Part shown: piece by piece, positions 1-10,558 of the stretch | How positions within the stretch are numbered: position 1 is the stretch's first letter | Layout: each line of letters begins with the position of its first letter | Origin: Favolaschia claudopus | Taxonomy: Eukaryota; Basidiomycota; Agaricomycetes; Agaricales; Mycenaceae | Direction of reading: 5' to 3' | Assembly: GCA_037176885.1 (NCBI GenBank) | Contig: JAWWNJ010000012.1 | Location: 620,001-684,000 of the forward strand | DNA length: 64,000 bases | Notes under the pieces: model-generated | Seen by the model: the letters and a program-made list of their open reading frames with translations, nothing else | Database searches by the model: none | Told to the model about the DNA's origin: nothing | Made by a program: the position numbers and the translations under genes

Positions 1-1593
1 TCCTTCACGCTCATCGAACCGCAAAGGCGAAGCGGCGCATTATGAAGCAATTCCGCAAAGGGAAGATTAAAATTTTAGTTTCGACGGAAGCGGCGGGAAT
101 GGTAGGTGGCCATTTGATGTGACATGGTTTCTAACCTAACGAATGTTCAGGGTGCAGATATACCGGATATCGAATTAATTATACAGTTTGGGGTGCCGAA
201 ATCGTTGGCCATTTGGACGCAGCGTGCGGGACGTGCGGGTCGGTCAGGAATTCAGGCCGAGGCTGTCATGTTGATAGAGAAATCGATGTTTACGAGGAAG
301 CGGCCAAGGAAGGGTGGGACTGGGAAGGAGAAAGCTTCAGAGCCCGAGATTGGAGGACATTCAGACTCGGATTCATCGGACGATGATGATGTCGAGCCCG
401 TTCGCACGAACGTAAAGAAGACGAAGAAACCAAAGGCGGCGAAGGTGGACTTAAATGATGGGCTGGTGTGGGGAAAGAATGTTGATCCCATCGTGCGGGA
501 ATACATCTCAACGGCACAGTGTCGACGCGACGTGGCAGACGAGCACTTTGACAATCCCCCTCGTCGAGGTACGTCTGCACTCCTGCTGTGGTTCCCTTCA
601 ATAACTCGGAGAACAGCCCCTACAGGTCCTTGTTGCGACAATTGTGCGGAGAGTATGGACTCGGACGACGGTTCGTCTCGTCCGCAAACCCCGGTGCAGT
701 CTGATTCTGCTCCCTCAAGCGCACAATCTACACCATCGAAGCATTCCAATGCGAACGGCAAGCGCCCCATGGTCAGGAAACGAGCAAAGCGAGGTGAGGG
801 ACCCACAACTCGCCGTGGGGACCATCTGAAGGCAGCGCGAACGGCCCTGAGCGACTGGCGCCTGAAGACATACCTAGCAAAATACTCGACCTCCCCATTC
901 ACCGAGACCGGAATCATGCCGGACACTGTTCTCACCGCCCTCGCTTCGAAACGCATACAACACGTCGGCGAGATGCAGTCACTGTCGCCAAGCTGGATGC
1001 TCGCACGAAGGCATGGGCAGGAGGTGATTCTTCTGCTGCAGAGGGTGGACCAGGTTCAGCGAGAGGAAAGTGAGAACAAAGCACGGGAAAAGCGAGAGGT
1101 AAAGAGACAACAAACTCAAGCCCTGCAGATCGCAAAGAAAGCTAACAAGAGCCGTCAAAATGCTGCGACCATTCGCACTCGTCCGGCCTTGGCTAGTAAC
1201 GTGAATGTGAGTTCATCTCCTTTGATTCTTTCAAAGCTCTGACTCGCAGACCAGATTGTCGCGTCAACTTCAGCATCTTCCCCCGCATATGCACAGCCGA
1301 ACATATTTGTTTCGCCACACAGTCCATACCTGACACCAATTCCTCTACGAACGACTCATTACTCTTATCCATACCCTTCACCTACCCCTCACAATTACAC
1401 CTCGCCTTTTGGCCCATCATTTCCTCCGCCGATTCCACATTCAACCTCGGACGAAGAATTTCCTCCATCTATTAATCCATGGCTCTCGCCCGCCCCGCCG
1501 GTTCAGAACGGAACACTATACACTACACAATGGACTCCTTATCGCTACTATTCCCCTCATAATTCGCACTTGTATAGACCGCCACAAAATTAA
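1..1593 (+). CDS. RecQ-like ATP-dependent DNA helicase, C-terminal part (5' truncated by window)
   Basis: Exons 3-101, 151-568, 626-1206 and 1255-1593 join in frame to 478 residues. The first exon enters mid-domain. The text shows helicase motif V (VSTEAAGMGADIPDIELIIQ, completed across the 49-nt first intron) and motif VI (QRAGRAGRS) of the superfamily 2 C-terminal lobe, as in RecQ-type helicases. After that come a basic/acidic linker, a CRRDVADEHFDNPP...CCDNC stretch resembling the RecQ zinc-binding region, and a long basic tail. The last exon is rich in Pro, Tyr and Ser. The 57-nt second intron is a multiple of three and could be retained. The stop codon overlaps that of the convergent DUF6589 gene. 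Such helicases act on DNA in the nucleus. Alternatives are a telomere-linked helicase or cargo of a mobile element. Confidence 0.85.
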
Positions 1594-4330
1594 TGATTGT
1601 TTGTTTCTGAATCGTCTGAGTGTGAATCCCAATCTTGATGAGTAGCGCGCTCGATGCTTCTGCCCTCGATCCAACTCTCCAATGTTTTTCCTGTCTGCAG
1701 AGCATTCATACCTTTTGTGACAAAATCAGTAGGCCTATCACCATCGGGCATCTTCCGATTAAGGATGAATTTATGGGTGTTTGAAGCTCGGTACCACTTC
1801 TGTAGCTCTTGTATGTCTGCCTCTCGTTTCGGAATCGTATGTCGCCATCCACGGACACGGGTTTTGAACTCTGTCTCCATATGCGAGCTGACAGAGCGGA
1901 TCACATGAATTGCGGGGTGTAATTTCTTGAGATAATTCCAATCGATGTTGGGCCCCTCCGAGCGGTGGGTAACCTGGAAAACCGCCGTTACTTGCGACTC
2001 TGTTGCGCCAAAATTAACTCACTTTAATATCCTTTATATTCATCTCTTGTGCCTCGTCAACTGGCATGTGGCCTTCTCGTCGACCAGTATTGTTGATCAC
2101 CCAGCAATTGTTGCGTATGAAGTCACTATCAGGTTCGAGGTTGTTAGCCATTCACGATTAAATATTGATAGAAAATACCGTAGCTCAGGCGGCCACTCCT
2201 TATTCAGGCCTTGGAGAAGCTCGAGCATCTCAATTTGATACTTGGAGTTGCTTCCGCCCACGAAACGGTACAACATCTCGGGAATAAAGTCTTCCATTAA
2301 TCCAACATCGCCATGTTTGATCGCTGCACGCAGCATAACGTAGGGAAGAATGTCGCGGAGGAACATGATGGATTGTTCTTTGAGTTCATCCACCCGCTTC
2401 TTTGCGCGATTCGATGCGAGTGCATTAGATGAGGCGTGCTCGGAAACAATGATTTGCGCCAATTTGTAGAGATCGGCTGGGGTTTTCTGGCGCAAGTCGG
2501 CCAAGCTCGAAACACGACCGACAAGGAGCCAGAGCTCCCGGAATTGAGCTTCCGCAATGATGTGCAGAGTTTCATTAAGATCGTGAAAGAAGGGGCCCTG
2601 TGTCTTTGTTTTGTCGAGACCTTTCCGTCCTAAAACATTGAATGCGGCACTGAGTCCACGTCCTTTGGAGCTCCCGCTATGTTGTTTGTGAATTGAATTA
2701 GCGAAGGCCATGCAGATGTGAAGCCAGCCGGGAGGGGAGACTAGCCAGTCTAAGCGCTCGAATGAATTATCGTCCTCAGCGCGAAACCGTGTCAGATTCC
2801 GCAGACGGTCTACGGTGAGCTGATCTCCGACCCACACCATGACCTGTTCGAGCCCGATTTTCCTTTGCAATTCCGGCGTTGCATCGAGTCCTAATTGGTG
2901 AAGCCATTCATTTATTAGACGCGCATTATCATCGTAAGCCGCCTCCGGAATGTCAACAGTTCCCAGAAGGTATTGCATGGTTGTATGCTCGGGGCCACAC
3001 TCCAACTCGAAAATTGGAGGAGGGCTCTGGATTGCGCTGTCGTCACGATGAGGATAGGATGCAATATCGAAATCGGGAGACTCCAGGAGGTACTTCAAGA
3101 CACGATGTACTGTATGAGATAGCCGTCGTGAATTGGAGATTTCGGTGATCTCGAAAATGGCGAATGCATCGAGAGGAGCATTTAAACCGTCCTTCCGAAA
3201 TTCTTGTAGCAGTCGATTGATCGTGTTAGGGAGACGCTTGGCACTGCGCTTGATATATACGGTGCATGCTGTTCCGTTCCCAAGGAGTGTTTTCTTGTCG
3301 ATCCGTTGAGAGAAGACCCGGAATGCGATGAGAACATTGTCATAGGACAAAAGCCATGGGTAGATGTCCATGAGCCGTTTCATGTCCTCCATCGCAGCAT
3401 CGGATATCCTTCCAACTGCATCACTCGTCCATCGGCTGCTCATTGTGAGCCCGATTGCATGTAATGTATCATATCCTTTGGCTGAAAGACCCTTGAACTT
3501 GAAATAAATTGCGAATAGCTTCTGAAGTCGGTTGCGATGGTGTGAACGAGTGTATTCAAATAACGCAATGATAACAATGATAGTCTGTAAAACATGAGCG
3601 AGAGTAGAGTGAGAATAAATAGGAACACTACTTTGGCGGGATTCTTTTCAGGATACTGTTCGCGCTGTGATGATGTTCGAGACAGAGACATCAAGAGATT
3701 CCAGAGATTTGGTGCTCGTTTCTTTGCACCGGCGATGAGGATAGGAAAAGAGGTTCCTACTAGCTCCTCCTCTGTAACATCCGGTCCCGCTGGCGATTTG
3801 AACAGATCAGCTAAGCCCTCGAGCTCAAGCTCAAGAACTTGCAGAGAGCACTCTAGAGCAAAGCTTTCCATGACTGGCTTCGCGCCTTTGGGTCGTGCCT
3901 TTTTGGATGTGGTAGGTCGAGGCGGTCTCCACCAACGCCTAAGAATGGCAGGGAGCTCAATGCTATTCAGCAGAGCAGATCTGGCATAACGGATTTTGGC
4001 GTTTGATGTGCACTCGAGATCGCCCCAACTCAAGGCATCGAGAAAGATCGGAAGGTTGATACCAAGTCCATCCATGAGAGCGAGGACCTTGGTAACTTTG
4101 GATGCAAGATCTTCTGTCAGATTATTCCGAAGGGCTGCTGTCTGCTGCATTTGGATTGCAGGCGGGGAGACGGTAGTAGCCTCAGAATCCGATTCCGAAT
4201 CTGAGCCATCCGAGCTTACAAGATCTTTGGATGGGTCAAAGTCGGAGTCGTCAGAGTCCGAAAAGTTCGAGTTAGTATCCCAGTAGAAAAGGTTGTCGTT
4301 TTCTGCATTTTCTGCTGCGTCGGAAGTCAT
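1590..4330 (-). CDS. DUF6589 domain protein
   Basis: Four exons (4330-3632, 3584-2179, 2125-2023, 1973-1590) give 863 residues with exact frame. The N-terminus is strongly acidic, with Ser-Asp runs around residues 20-60. The rest matches my recollection of the large Agaricomycete DUF6589 family: a KLFAIYFKFKGLSAKGYDTLHAIGLTMS segment right after intron 1, then conserved helical blocks, and near the end a region running HTIPKREADIQELQKWY and DFVTKGMNALQTGKTLESW. The three introns are 47, 53 and 49 nt. The function of the family is unknown. It lies tail to tail with the RecQ-like helicase and their stop codons share TTAA. Nothing I can see breaks the frame, so it may be expressed. I see no recognisable catalytic triad and do not assign a reaction. 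Confidence 0.8.
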
Positions 4331-4532
4331 AGAGTCAAGCGAGAGAGAGGCAAAACATGTGATTATATTGAAGAAATGCGGATAAAGTGGAACATGGGGG
4401 GTGTTATTATTTCGCTTCTAACTGCTTGTGTGGATAAAGAGTCATATAACCTATACGCTGAGAGAAACTGTGTTTACTCTGAAGGTGGTGTCGACAAGTA
4501 GTGAGCGAAACGAGCGGCGGTAGTGGTGGTGT

Positions 4533-4993
4533 AGTCTGTTAGTTACCACGTCAAATAACCGGCGGCCTGCGTTATTATGTCAGCATCACGGAAGCACGCA
4601 CAAACAAACCGTTTGCGACACGCGACTTGACGCGTTTTCAATGCCTTCCTCTCATTGTAGGCGTCCGGACTGCATCTACAGTGCGTTTGAACGCTAACCA
4701 GAGTCTCTTCATGAGGCTGACTCGGCTCCAATGAGGCAAGATGGAATTTTCAACCGTTTTGGGCCATAACACAACCGGGATGTCAGTACGATGAGTATCG
4801 GGCTGAAAATATTAAACAAGGGTAAGCAGCAATTATATCTGACTATAATACTGCTGTCTAAGGGGATCCGGCGCCTTTTCGCGCCCTTAGGGCCCTAGGA
4901 CGCGTCCTCGTCGCGTCCGAAATTGGTTCACGTAAGCTTCCCAAAACGGATAAGGCAGGCCGCCGGTTATCAGAGCGCGGTAACTAACAGACT
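4533..4993. mobile_element. MITE-like element 1, about 38-bp imperfect terminal inverted repeats
   Basis: The left end begins AGTCTGTTAGTTACC (4533) and continues to AATAACCGGCGGCCTGC at 4571. The right end (4955-4993) is its reverse complement with a few mismatches. The inner 380 bp hold no coding frame I believe, only short GC-rich and AT-rich stretches. I found no clear direct repeat immediately at these two ends. An 11-bp direct repeat (TAGTGGTGGTG) instead flanks this element together with its neighbour. Confidence 0.7.
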
Positions 4994-5028
4994 TTATTGA
5001 GCGAGGTACGAGCTAGAATCAATAAAGC

Positions 5029-5656
5029 GTCTGTCTAGAGAGGACATTAAACCCGCGCCGGGAAGTTTTGTCACATGTGACATCACATTCCCACGCGCTC
5101 GCGCTCTTTTTGCCTCTTTCTTCAGCTGATGCGACCTTTTTCTGCACTTTCTGGGTACAGGAACCTTGCCTCAAAGTAATTAGATTTGTTTCCTCCAGAT
5201 TTTTCACCGTTTCAGGTGAACTCCCAGCGAAATTGGCATCCTCGTCAAATTTTGCGGCGCACCACTGCGTGGAGCTGCCGCTTGACGATGATGGCAATTT
5301 AGCTGTTAGTTCACCTGCAACGGCTCAAAATCTTCCGAGTCATATTGTGCGGGGTTTCAACGTTTCAACGTTAGATAATTTTTTGTGCTAAATACATATG
5401 GTAGTTGGGTTGCGGGCGCCGGCCCGGACGGCTGGGGTTTTCCACCCCAGACCCCGACCGCTGCGCGGGGCTTGCCGCTCGCCGCGGAGGCCCACTGCGT
5501 GGTGCCAGCGCTTGCCGCGAGGCCTTCCCGGCCCTTCTCTGATACAGGAAAGACGATCCATCAAAGGGTTGGGGCGTGGGAACCGCCGGGAACTGGTGAC
5601 AGCGTCACATTTGTGACAAAGTTCCCGGCGCGAGTTTAAAATCCGTCTAGAGAGAC
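5029..5656. mobile_element. MITE-like element 2, about 55-bp imperfect inverted repeats
   Basis: The left end starts GTCTGTCTAGAGAGG at 5029 and contains CGCGCCGGGAA and a GTCACATGTGAC hairpin. The right end (about 5600-5656) is the inverted counterpart, with CGCGCCGGGAA, a GTCAC...GTGAC hairpin and the terminal GTCTCTCTAGACGG on the minus strand. The interior is non-coding. Its right half is very GC-rich and holds a CTGGGGTTTTCCACCCCAG-type hairpin near 5430-5450. It is separated from element 1 by only 35 bp. Confidence 0.65.
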
Positions 5657-6912
5657 TAGTGGTGGTGCCGTTTAAGGAAGGAGTCACGAAAAGTGACCGA
5701 TGTGACTCGATGGGGGGTGTTACTATGGTAAGTGCCCCAGACGTTCAGGTGGCATCTCTGCGTTATGTTTTGAATCTCCGCTTGTCAATCACGGAGATGG
5801 CCACCGGAACGGCTGGGTTACCGAGACAGGACTTCAACGCGAGTTTTACCAAATTTTCAACCAACCCATTATCCAACCGGGAAGAGTCGAGGCGTGGGAA
5901 CATCAGGTGGGTACAAACAACCGCAGCTTGAATGCCGTAATCAATCCAATGTTTTCTCCCTCTTCCATCTGTGTCCCCAGATGCTCGAGCGTCGATCCGA
6001 ACCTTGGACCACATGGAAACCCTCGATTCTACATGTTCCGAAGTCCTCTTTTCGAGTTGATCCATCGGGAGTCCTCTGCTCCTAGGCCTTGTGTCCGCTG
6101 GGAACAACCGCGGTTGATTCAATCGAGACCGAAGAGCTTGTGTTCATCGCGTCATGGAATGAAGATACGTTCAAAATTCAACCATGGGTGGTAACAATTG
6201 TTGATGCTTCCGCACTTCAATTTGTCCCCCCCACTTCCATTAACAGACGGCGTCGGCATGATTTCGTGCAACGGTCGGAAATGAGAGCTCGGCGGGTGAA
6301 ATAAGTATGGGTTTACCTTCTCAAATGGATAGTGTATGCTCACCATCTGGTTAGTTTAACATCTCAGTACTGTCCTTCAACTCCGCCGACCCTTCGATTC
6401 CACTATTTCGACATCTAGTGACTGACGCGCCGTCTGGCTGTTGCTGCAATCAACGTCAACGTTAACCCGCTCTTCGAGACCTAGCAGGTAGTTATTTATG
6501 GTTAAGGCCGCGCTGAATGGGATGTAAAGTGATTATTTCCACGAACAATGCGGTGTGGCGATGTCCTTTGGGTGGAGTGACGAGCCGCGAACCCTGAAAA
6601 GGGGGGATACGGTGTTTACTTCTCACTTCGTCCTCACATTCAAAGCTAATTATATCTGAACACGAAGGTCAAGGCGCATGAAGATCCACCTTGAAGTCTC
6701 TCGTCCCGTCGAGACCAGGGCTACGACGGATATTCATCGCTGATATTCATCGAAATCGCGCTTTGCACTGCCCGGTATAAACTCTTCTCCAACTCAGTCC
6801 CGGGTTGCTAGCACCGGCGCAGAAGTGAGTTAATCCCCACGCTTACCTCCGATTCTATAAAGCGACCCGACCACCAAGGAGTAAGACTTTCCCCCAATAC
6901 CACCCACCCACC
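5657..6912. other. Intergenic, no gene recognised
   Basis: The longest open frames here are under 120 codons, show no family signature and overlap on both strands. A TATAAACTC motif lies near 6776, about 135 nt before the cullin-like ATG, and could be its core promoter. Confidence 0.4.
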
Positions 6913-7657
6913 ATGCAACAGATATGGCACACACAACTCGCTCCCATTGTCACGTCCCTCATGCAGACAGAGCACTGTCTGAGTACCTCTGATCACTCTG
7001 CTGTATATACGGCAATATACAACACGATTATGATGGATCCGGAGCACGGCGGCCAATGTCCGTTCCTTCAATAGCATCTTCTCTTCCAATCGTTGACCAA
7101 GGCGTTTGCAGACCTACATGACCAGCTATCTACCTTCTATACTGCCTACACGGTGAGGGTCTACGAGGTAAGTCAATGTTACAACTCGCCGGTCAGTCTC
7201 TCACTGCAATTTATAGGGTGCGCCGAAGGATAACAGATCTATCCTCGACTACTACGACACCGAATGGGATTGGTTCTCCCGGCGGGTCGCCGTCGTTGAC
7301 CGCCTCTTCAACTACCTCAACCGCGACTGGGTGAAGGTACAACAGTACGAGGGACGAAGGGATATCAAAACGGTGATGAATGTGAGTTGATTTAACCACC
7401 AATCTACCGAAGGTTCGATTGAAGTAAACCATCAACGGACTCAGGTCGCAGTAACGCAATGGAAAACCAACATATTCGATCGACTTTCATCCCGGCTAGC
7501 CGCCACCTTCCCTCTGCCCGCGGAAGAATCCGAAAAGACTCGCGTCGACGTTCTCCGTGTCAAATTCGCTTCGGATAATTTGAAGCCTGGCGATCTACCT
7601 CGCATGCTTGTGAGCAGTGCAGTATCCAGCGATGGGGCGTCTTGTGGGTCGAGCTGA
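6913..7657 (+). pseudogene. Cullin N-terminal-domain fragment with an in-frame stop
   Basis: Exons 6913-7167, 7217-7381 and 7445-7657 join perfectly in phase 0 (211 codons). The text matches cullin repeats: YTAIYNTIM near the start, then LDYYDTEWDWF, VDRLFNYLNRDWVK and VAVTQWKTNIF, which parallel the cullin YYxxEWxxY, NRLFxYLNRxWV and ALxQWK blocks. Full cullins are 750-800 residues and end with cullin-homology and Nedd8 domains; this copy stops after about 210. A TAG at 7072-7074 falls inside exon 1 in the same frame as the flanking similarity. It is probably a decayed partial duplicate. A short unannotated intron or translation from a later start is possible but less likely. No intact cullin is present in the window. 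Confidence 0.6.
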
Positions 7658-8288
7658 TGTGCAACGGGGTCGAGTTGAGATCGGTTTGATTCTCGATAGC
7701 GTCCGTGGATGATTCATTACTTATTAACGCTAAATCTAATGTAAGCGTATTGTATCTGGCTGTAATTGTAGTTTTAGCCTATCTAAACTGTGTACGACTG
7801 CGTTGGATTGCGCCTGGTTGGGAAAAGTTCGATGACTCGAAGGGCGCAAATGATATGAGTTTTTCCGTACATTAATTCTCTCATCATGACTAGTCTCTCG
7901 TAGACAGACGCTCTATAAAGTTGTGGCCGACCTCTCAATGCCGTGATTGCCGTGATGTGAACAAGGTGAACTATCGATCGTAATGGTACAGTTACAGTCA
8001 GTACACTCATGTTGGAACTTTGAACTTCGCCTGACTCCCACAGCGATCGACCCAAGATTAAAAAAATCATGACCTTTGCGACGAAAACATCCGCCAACGA
8101 AATATTTATGACTTAGTTACTATTAATACTGACAAGAAAGACAGGAGCTGATTGCGGTCCTGGACGTGTCAAATCTCGTTATAATTCTACTTGTGGCCTT
8201 TTCAAACCATCACCATTGTACACAATCAATTCCAGTATTCTCTCCCACAGTCAGATCACCCACAGTAGTAGTTCCCCCAAAGTTCCCC
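7658..8288. other. Intergenic, no gene recognised
   Basis: AT-rich stretch between the cullin-like fragment and the 3' end of the first metallothionein-like gene. It should contain the 3' ends of both transcription units. No repeats or RNA gene were seen. Confidence 0.35.
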
Positions 8289-8583
8289 TCAGTACATCGT
8301 TCCACTGCTAGACGCGCAACTACAACCAGACCGCCCGGTAGTTGCCTTACACCCACAGCCGGTCAACTCGTCGGACTTGACCGAGCACGCGCACCCCGAA
8401 GGACATGCCCTGTCCGCTGGCGTTGCATTGGAGCATGTGGCCGTTCCGACAATTGTCTTGCCACCGCTGCTGTGGTAGGTAGCACAGACGATCAGTCCAC
8501 GCTGAAGGAGTGCAGCTCTAAGTATTTCAGGTTCACCTGTCATTGCTTCTAGTCGCTTGGCTCTCTTGACCTTTACCAGACAT
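8289..8583 (-). CDS. Metallothionein-like small Cys-rich protein, copy A
   Basis: Exons 8583-8537 and 8469-8289 give 75 residues. The start MSGKGQESQ is shared in form with the two downstream-array copies. There are eight cysteines: one after VGTAT, then C-x8-C-x3-C-x-C, C-G-C and a final GRSGCSCA block, followed by a seven-residue tail unique to this copy. No aromatic residue lies within the Cys core, no signal peptide is present, and Lys/Ser/Gly are abundant, all as in cytosolic fungal metallothioneins that chelate Cu, Zn or Cd. The single intron sits at the same place as in copies B and C. Assignment rests on composition and Cys-x-Cys pattern, not on a recognised named family. Confidence 0.6.
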
Positions 8584-8770
8584 CTAGCAGTTGGAGTATC
8601 AGAGGTAACGATTCAGATGCTTGAGTTGAGGGAACATTCAGCTTGCTTATCGACACTTATATGACGGGCTATCAGTTCTACCGCACACTCTCTCACCTTG
8701 ACGCTAAATTAGGCCCTGGGCGTCTAGGTGTTCAACATGTGTCAAGGTCAGTTGAGCTTCAACATCAAGG
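8584..8770 (-). promoter_or_regulatory. Promoter of metallothionein-like copy A, conserved in the array
   Basis: On the minus strand a CATATAAGTGTCG box lies about 75 nt before the ATG. Further up are blocks also found before copies B and C: GTGCGGTAGAACTGATAG, a CTAATTTAGC-like stretch and ACACATGT. The shared order suggests a common inducible promoter. I do not identify a specific metal-response factor site. Confidence 0.5.
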
Positions 8771-9125
8771 AAGGGAACGGAGGCACAATTAGAATCATTC
8801 TTATTTACGTTCAGTCTGAAATTGAGAAACATTGATCGGGTTGAGAGACAGTACGAATTTCCGCCAAAAAGAATACTCGTACAAGGCGAGCCAACTTGAG
8901 GTACCCAGGTAATAGATGAACATCGTTTTTGTTTCAACAAAACCGCATCAGAGCTCGAGCCTTGATCCGATCAGCTCTAGTCTCTTATAAACAGACAATA
9001 TAAACAAAATGTCGTTCCTGCGGTTGTTATATATTCAGCGCCGTCGGCCCACAGATACCGTGATCACTGGTTCCAAACTGGTTCAATTCTCTTTCGGCCC
9101 CGGATTGTGGGGTGCCTCCACAACC
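8771..9125. other. Spacer between copies A and B with a dispersed AT-rich motif
   Basis: Mostly unique AT-rich DNA. At 8978-9038 it carries TAGTCTCTTATAAACAGACA and following sequence that reappears inverted at 58274-58343, inside the intronic transposon of the second NmrA-like gene. Confidence 0.45.
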
Positions 9126-9401
9126 TCATGCGCAACTACAACCAGAGCGCCCGGTATGAGGAGAGGTCGGACTTCCCCTACACTGACAGGACTCGTGGCA
9201 ACTGCATGCCTTCGTGCATGGGTGGGCATTCACACTGCCGCATGTGACTGTCTTCAAGAGCGTGGGCTCATCGTCCCTCTTGCCACCACCAGTGCTAGGA
9301 AAATGGGCACAGAAAATCAACAAACGCTGAAGGAATGCTTTATGCGCTGTTCACTTGTCATTGCTTTTGCCCTTTTGAGCCTCTTGACCTTTCCCCGACA
9401 T
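9126..9401 (-). CDS. Metallothionein-like small Cys-rich protein, copy B
   Basis: Exons 9401-9355 and 9294-9126 give 71 residues beginning MSGKGQEAQKGKSND. Eight cysteines follow the pattern C-x7-C-x3-C-x-C-x3-C-x-C-x13-C-x-C and end in GRSGCSCA, the same last block as the other two copies. Exon 1 is 47 nt, exactly as in copy A. Spacing, intron position and promoter make it a tandem paralog. The same role in binding soft metal ions in the cytosol is inferred. Confidence 0.6.
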
Positions 9402-9625
9402 CTGGCTGTTAGATTATTGGGAGTTGACGATGTTTGCAGTGAGGGAACATTCTGCTTGTTTATCGGCACTTATAATCGCGCCTAGAGGCTAGTGTGGGAT
9501 TTGAATCTTCGCAATAATCCTCCGCTATCAGTTCCACCGCACATTCTGTCGCCTCATTCTCTCACCTTGAAGCTAAATTAGTCTTTCAGCGCCTAGCTTT
9601 TGAACATGTGTCAGGTCACTTGAGT
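9402..9625 (-). promoter_or_regulatory. Promoter of metallothionein-like copy B
   Basis: An ATTATAAGTGCCGATAAACA block (TATA-like) lies about 70 nt upstream of the ATG. Farther up, GTGCGGTGGAACTGATAGC and ACATGTTCAAAAG parallel the copy A promoter in order and spacing. Divergence is mainly an insertion of about 45 bp between the TATA-like box and the GTGCGGT block. Confidence 0.5.
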
Positions 9626-10306
9626 TTCAACTTGCAGATAAGGGGGGAATGGAAGGACGTCGGCAATTACAATAGAGTTACTGTTGCCTATGTTCAGACT
9701 CCAGTTGGTTAGCAGGAAGCGTCATGCTGCCGCCGCCGGGACTGGATAAGTTTGAGGAATCATACGTACAAAGATTTAAAGAAGACACACAAGCAGCCAG
9801 GGAGCACAGGAACAACGGATGAAAGGAAAGACTCGAAAGACATGTGCGGCAGGGAATAAGTAACGACGGCTCAAGAGAATCGCATCCAATCCCCGGTAAA
9901 TATTATCAACCTGGATGATCATAAGTCAATTGGTCTAGCAGCCACAGAAAGAGTTCACCAGTTGTAACAACATAGTGACTCAAGAATCTCCCAATCATAT
10001 TCTGTGTATCCTACCGGACTCATATTTGAATGGAGCTACGCCAAAGTCTTTGTCAAATTGTCAAGAAATTCGCATCGGTTTCATGGTGGCGATAACGAGC
10101 AATCTGATGAGTCTTTTCGCTTCTCAGGTCTGAAGTCAGCACCTTGACTTGTAGACTCGATTTATTCCGCAAACTACTGAGCATATTGTGAATGAAATCT
10201 GCATTGAGTTGGATCAGCGTCTTTGAAATTTTTTCTGCCCCAAAACACCAACATCTTTTTCCAAACCCGAAATCACTTGTCCGATTCTCTTTCAGCGTCT
10301 GCAAAC
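9626..10306. other. Spacer between copies B and C
   Basis: No open frame with coding character. It probably holds the 3' UTR of copy C and distal promoter of copy B. Confidence 0.35.
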
Positions 10307-10558
10307 TCAGGCGCAACTGCAACCAGATCGCCCGGGCGGCCCTGGACTGTTACTGTCTTTGCACTGACATGAGCTATCGCAGCCGCAGTCGGAAGGGCAT
10401 GCCCGTCCGCTGGTGTCCGTGCACGTAACCAGGTCATTACCGCGGGTCTTAGGATCGAGGCTGCTAAGGAAACGCAGTCACCTCACGCTGAAGAACTCCT
10501 ACTGAATTGCAAATGCGTACCTTTCATCCTTTTTGGCGCCTTGAGCTTTACCTGACAT
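10307..10558 (-). CDS. Metallothionein-like small Cys-rich protein, copy C
   Basis: Exons 10558-10521 and 10460-10307 give 63 residues starting MSGKAQGAKKDE. Eight cysteines: C-x7-C-x3-C-x-C-x3-C-x-C-x13-C-x-C, with PSDCGCDSSCQC in the middle and GRSGCSCA at the end. It is the shortest of the three because exon 1 is 9 nt shorter and the linker before the first Cys is reduced. Lying farthest upstream in the array, it has the most diverged promoter. Confidence 0.6.

Noticed and set aside
8289..10558. Secreted Cys-rich effector or hydrophobin
   Set aside because: No signal peptide; cysteines are in Cys-x-Cys pairs and not in the spaced eight-Cys CC pattern of hydrophobins.
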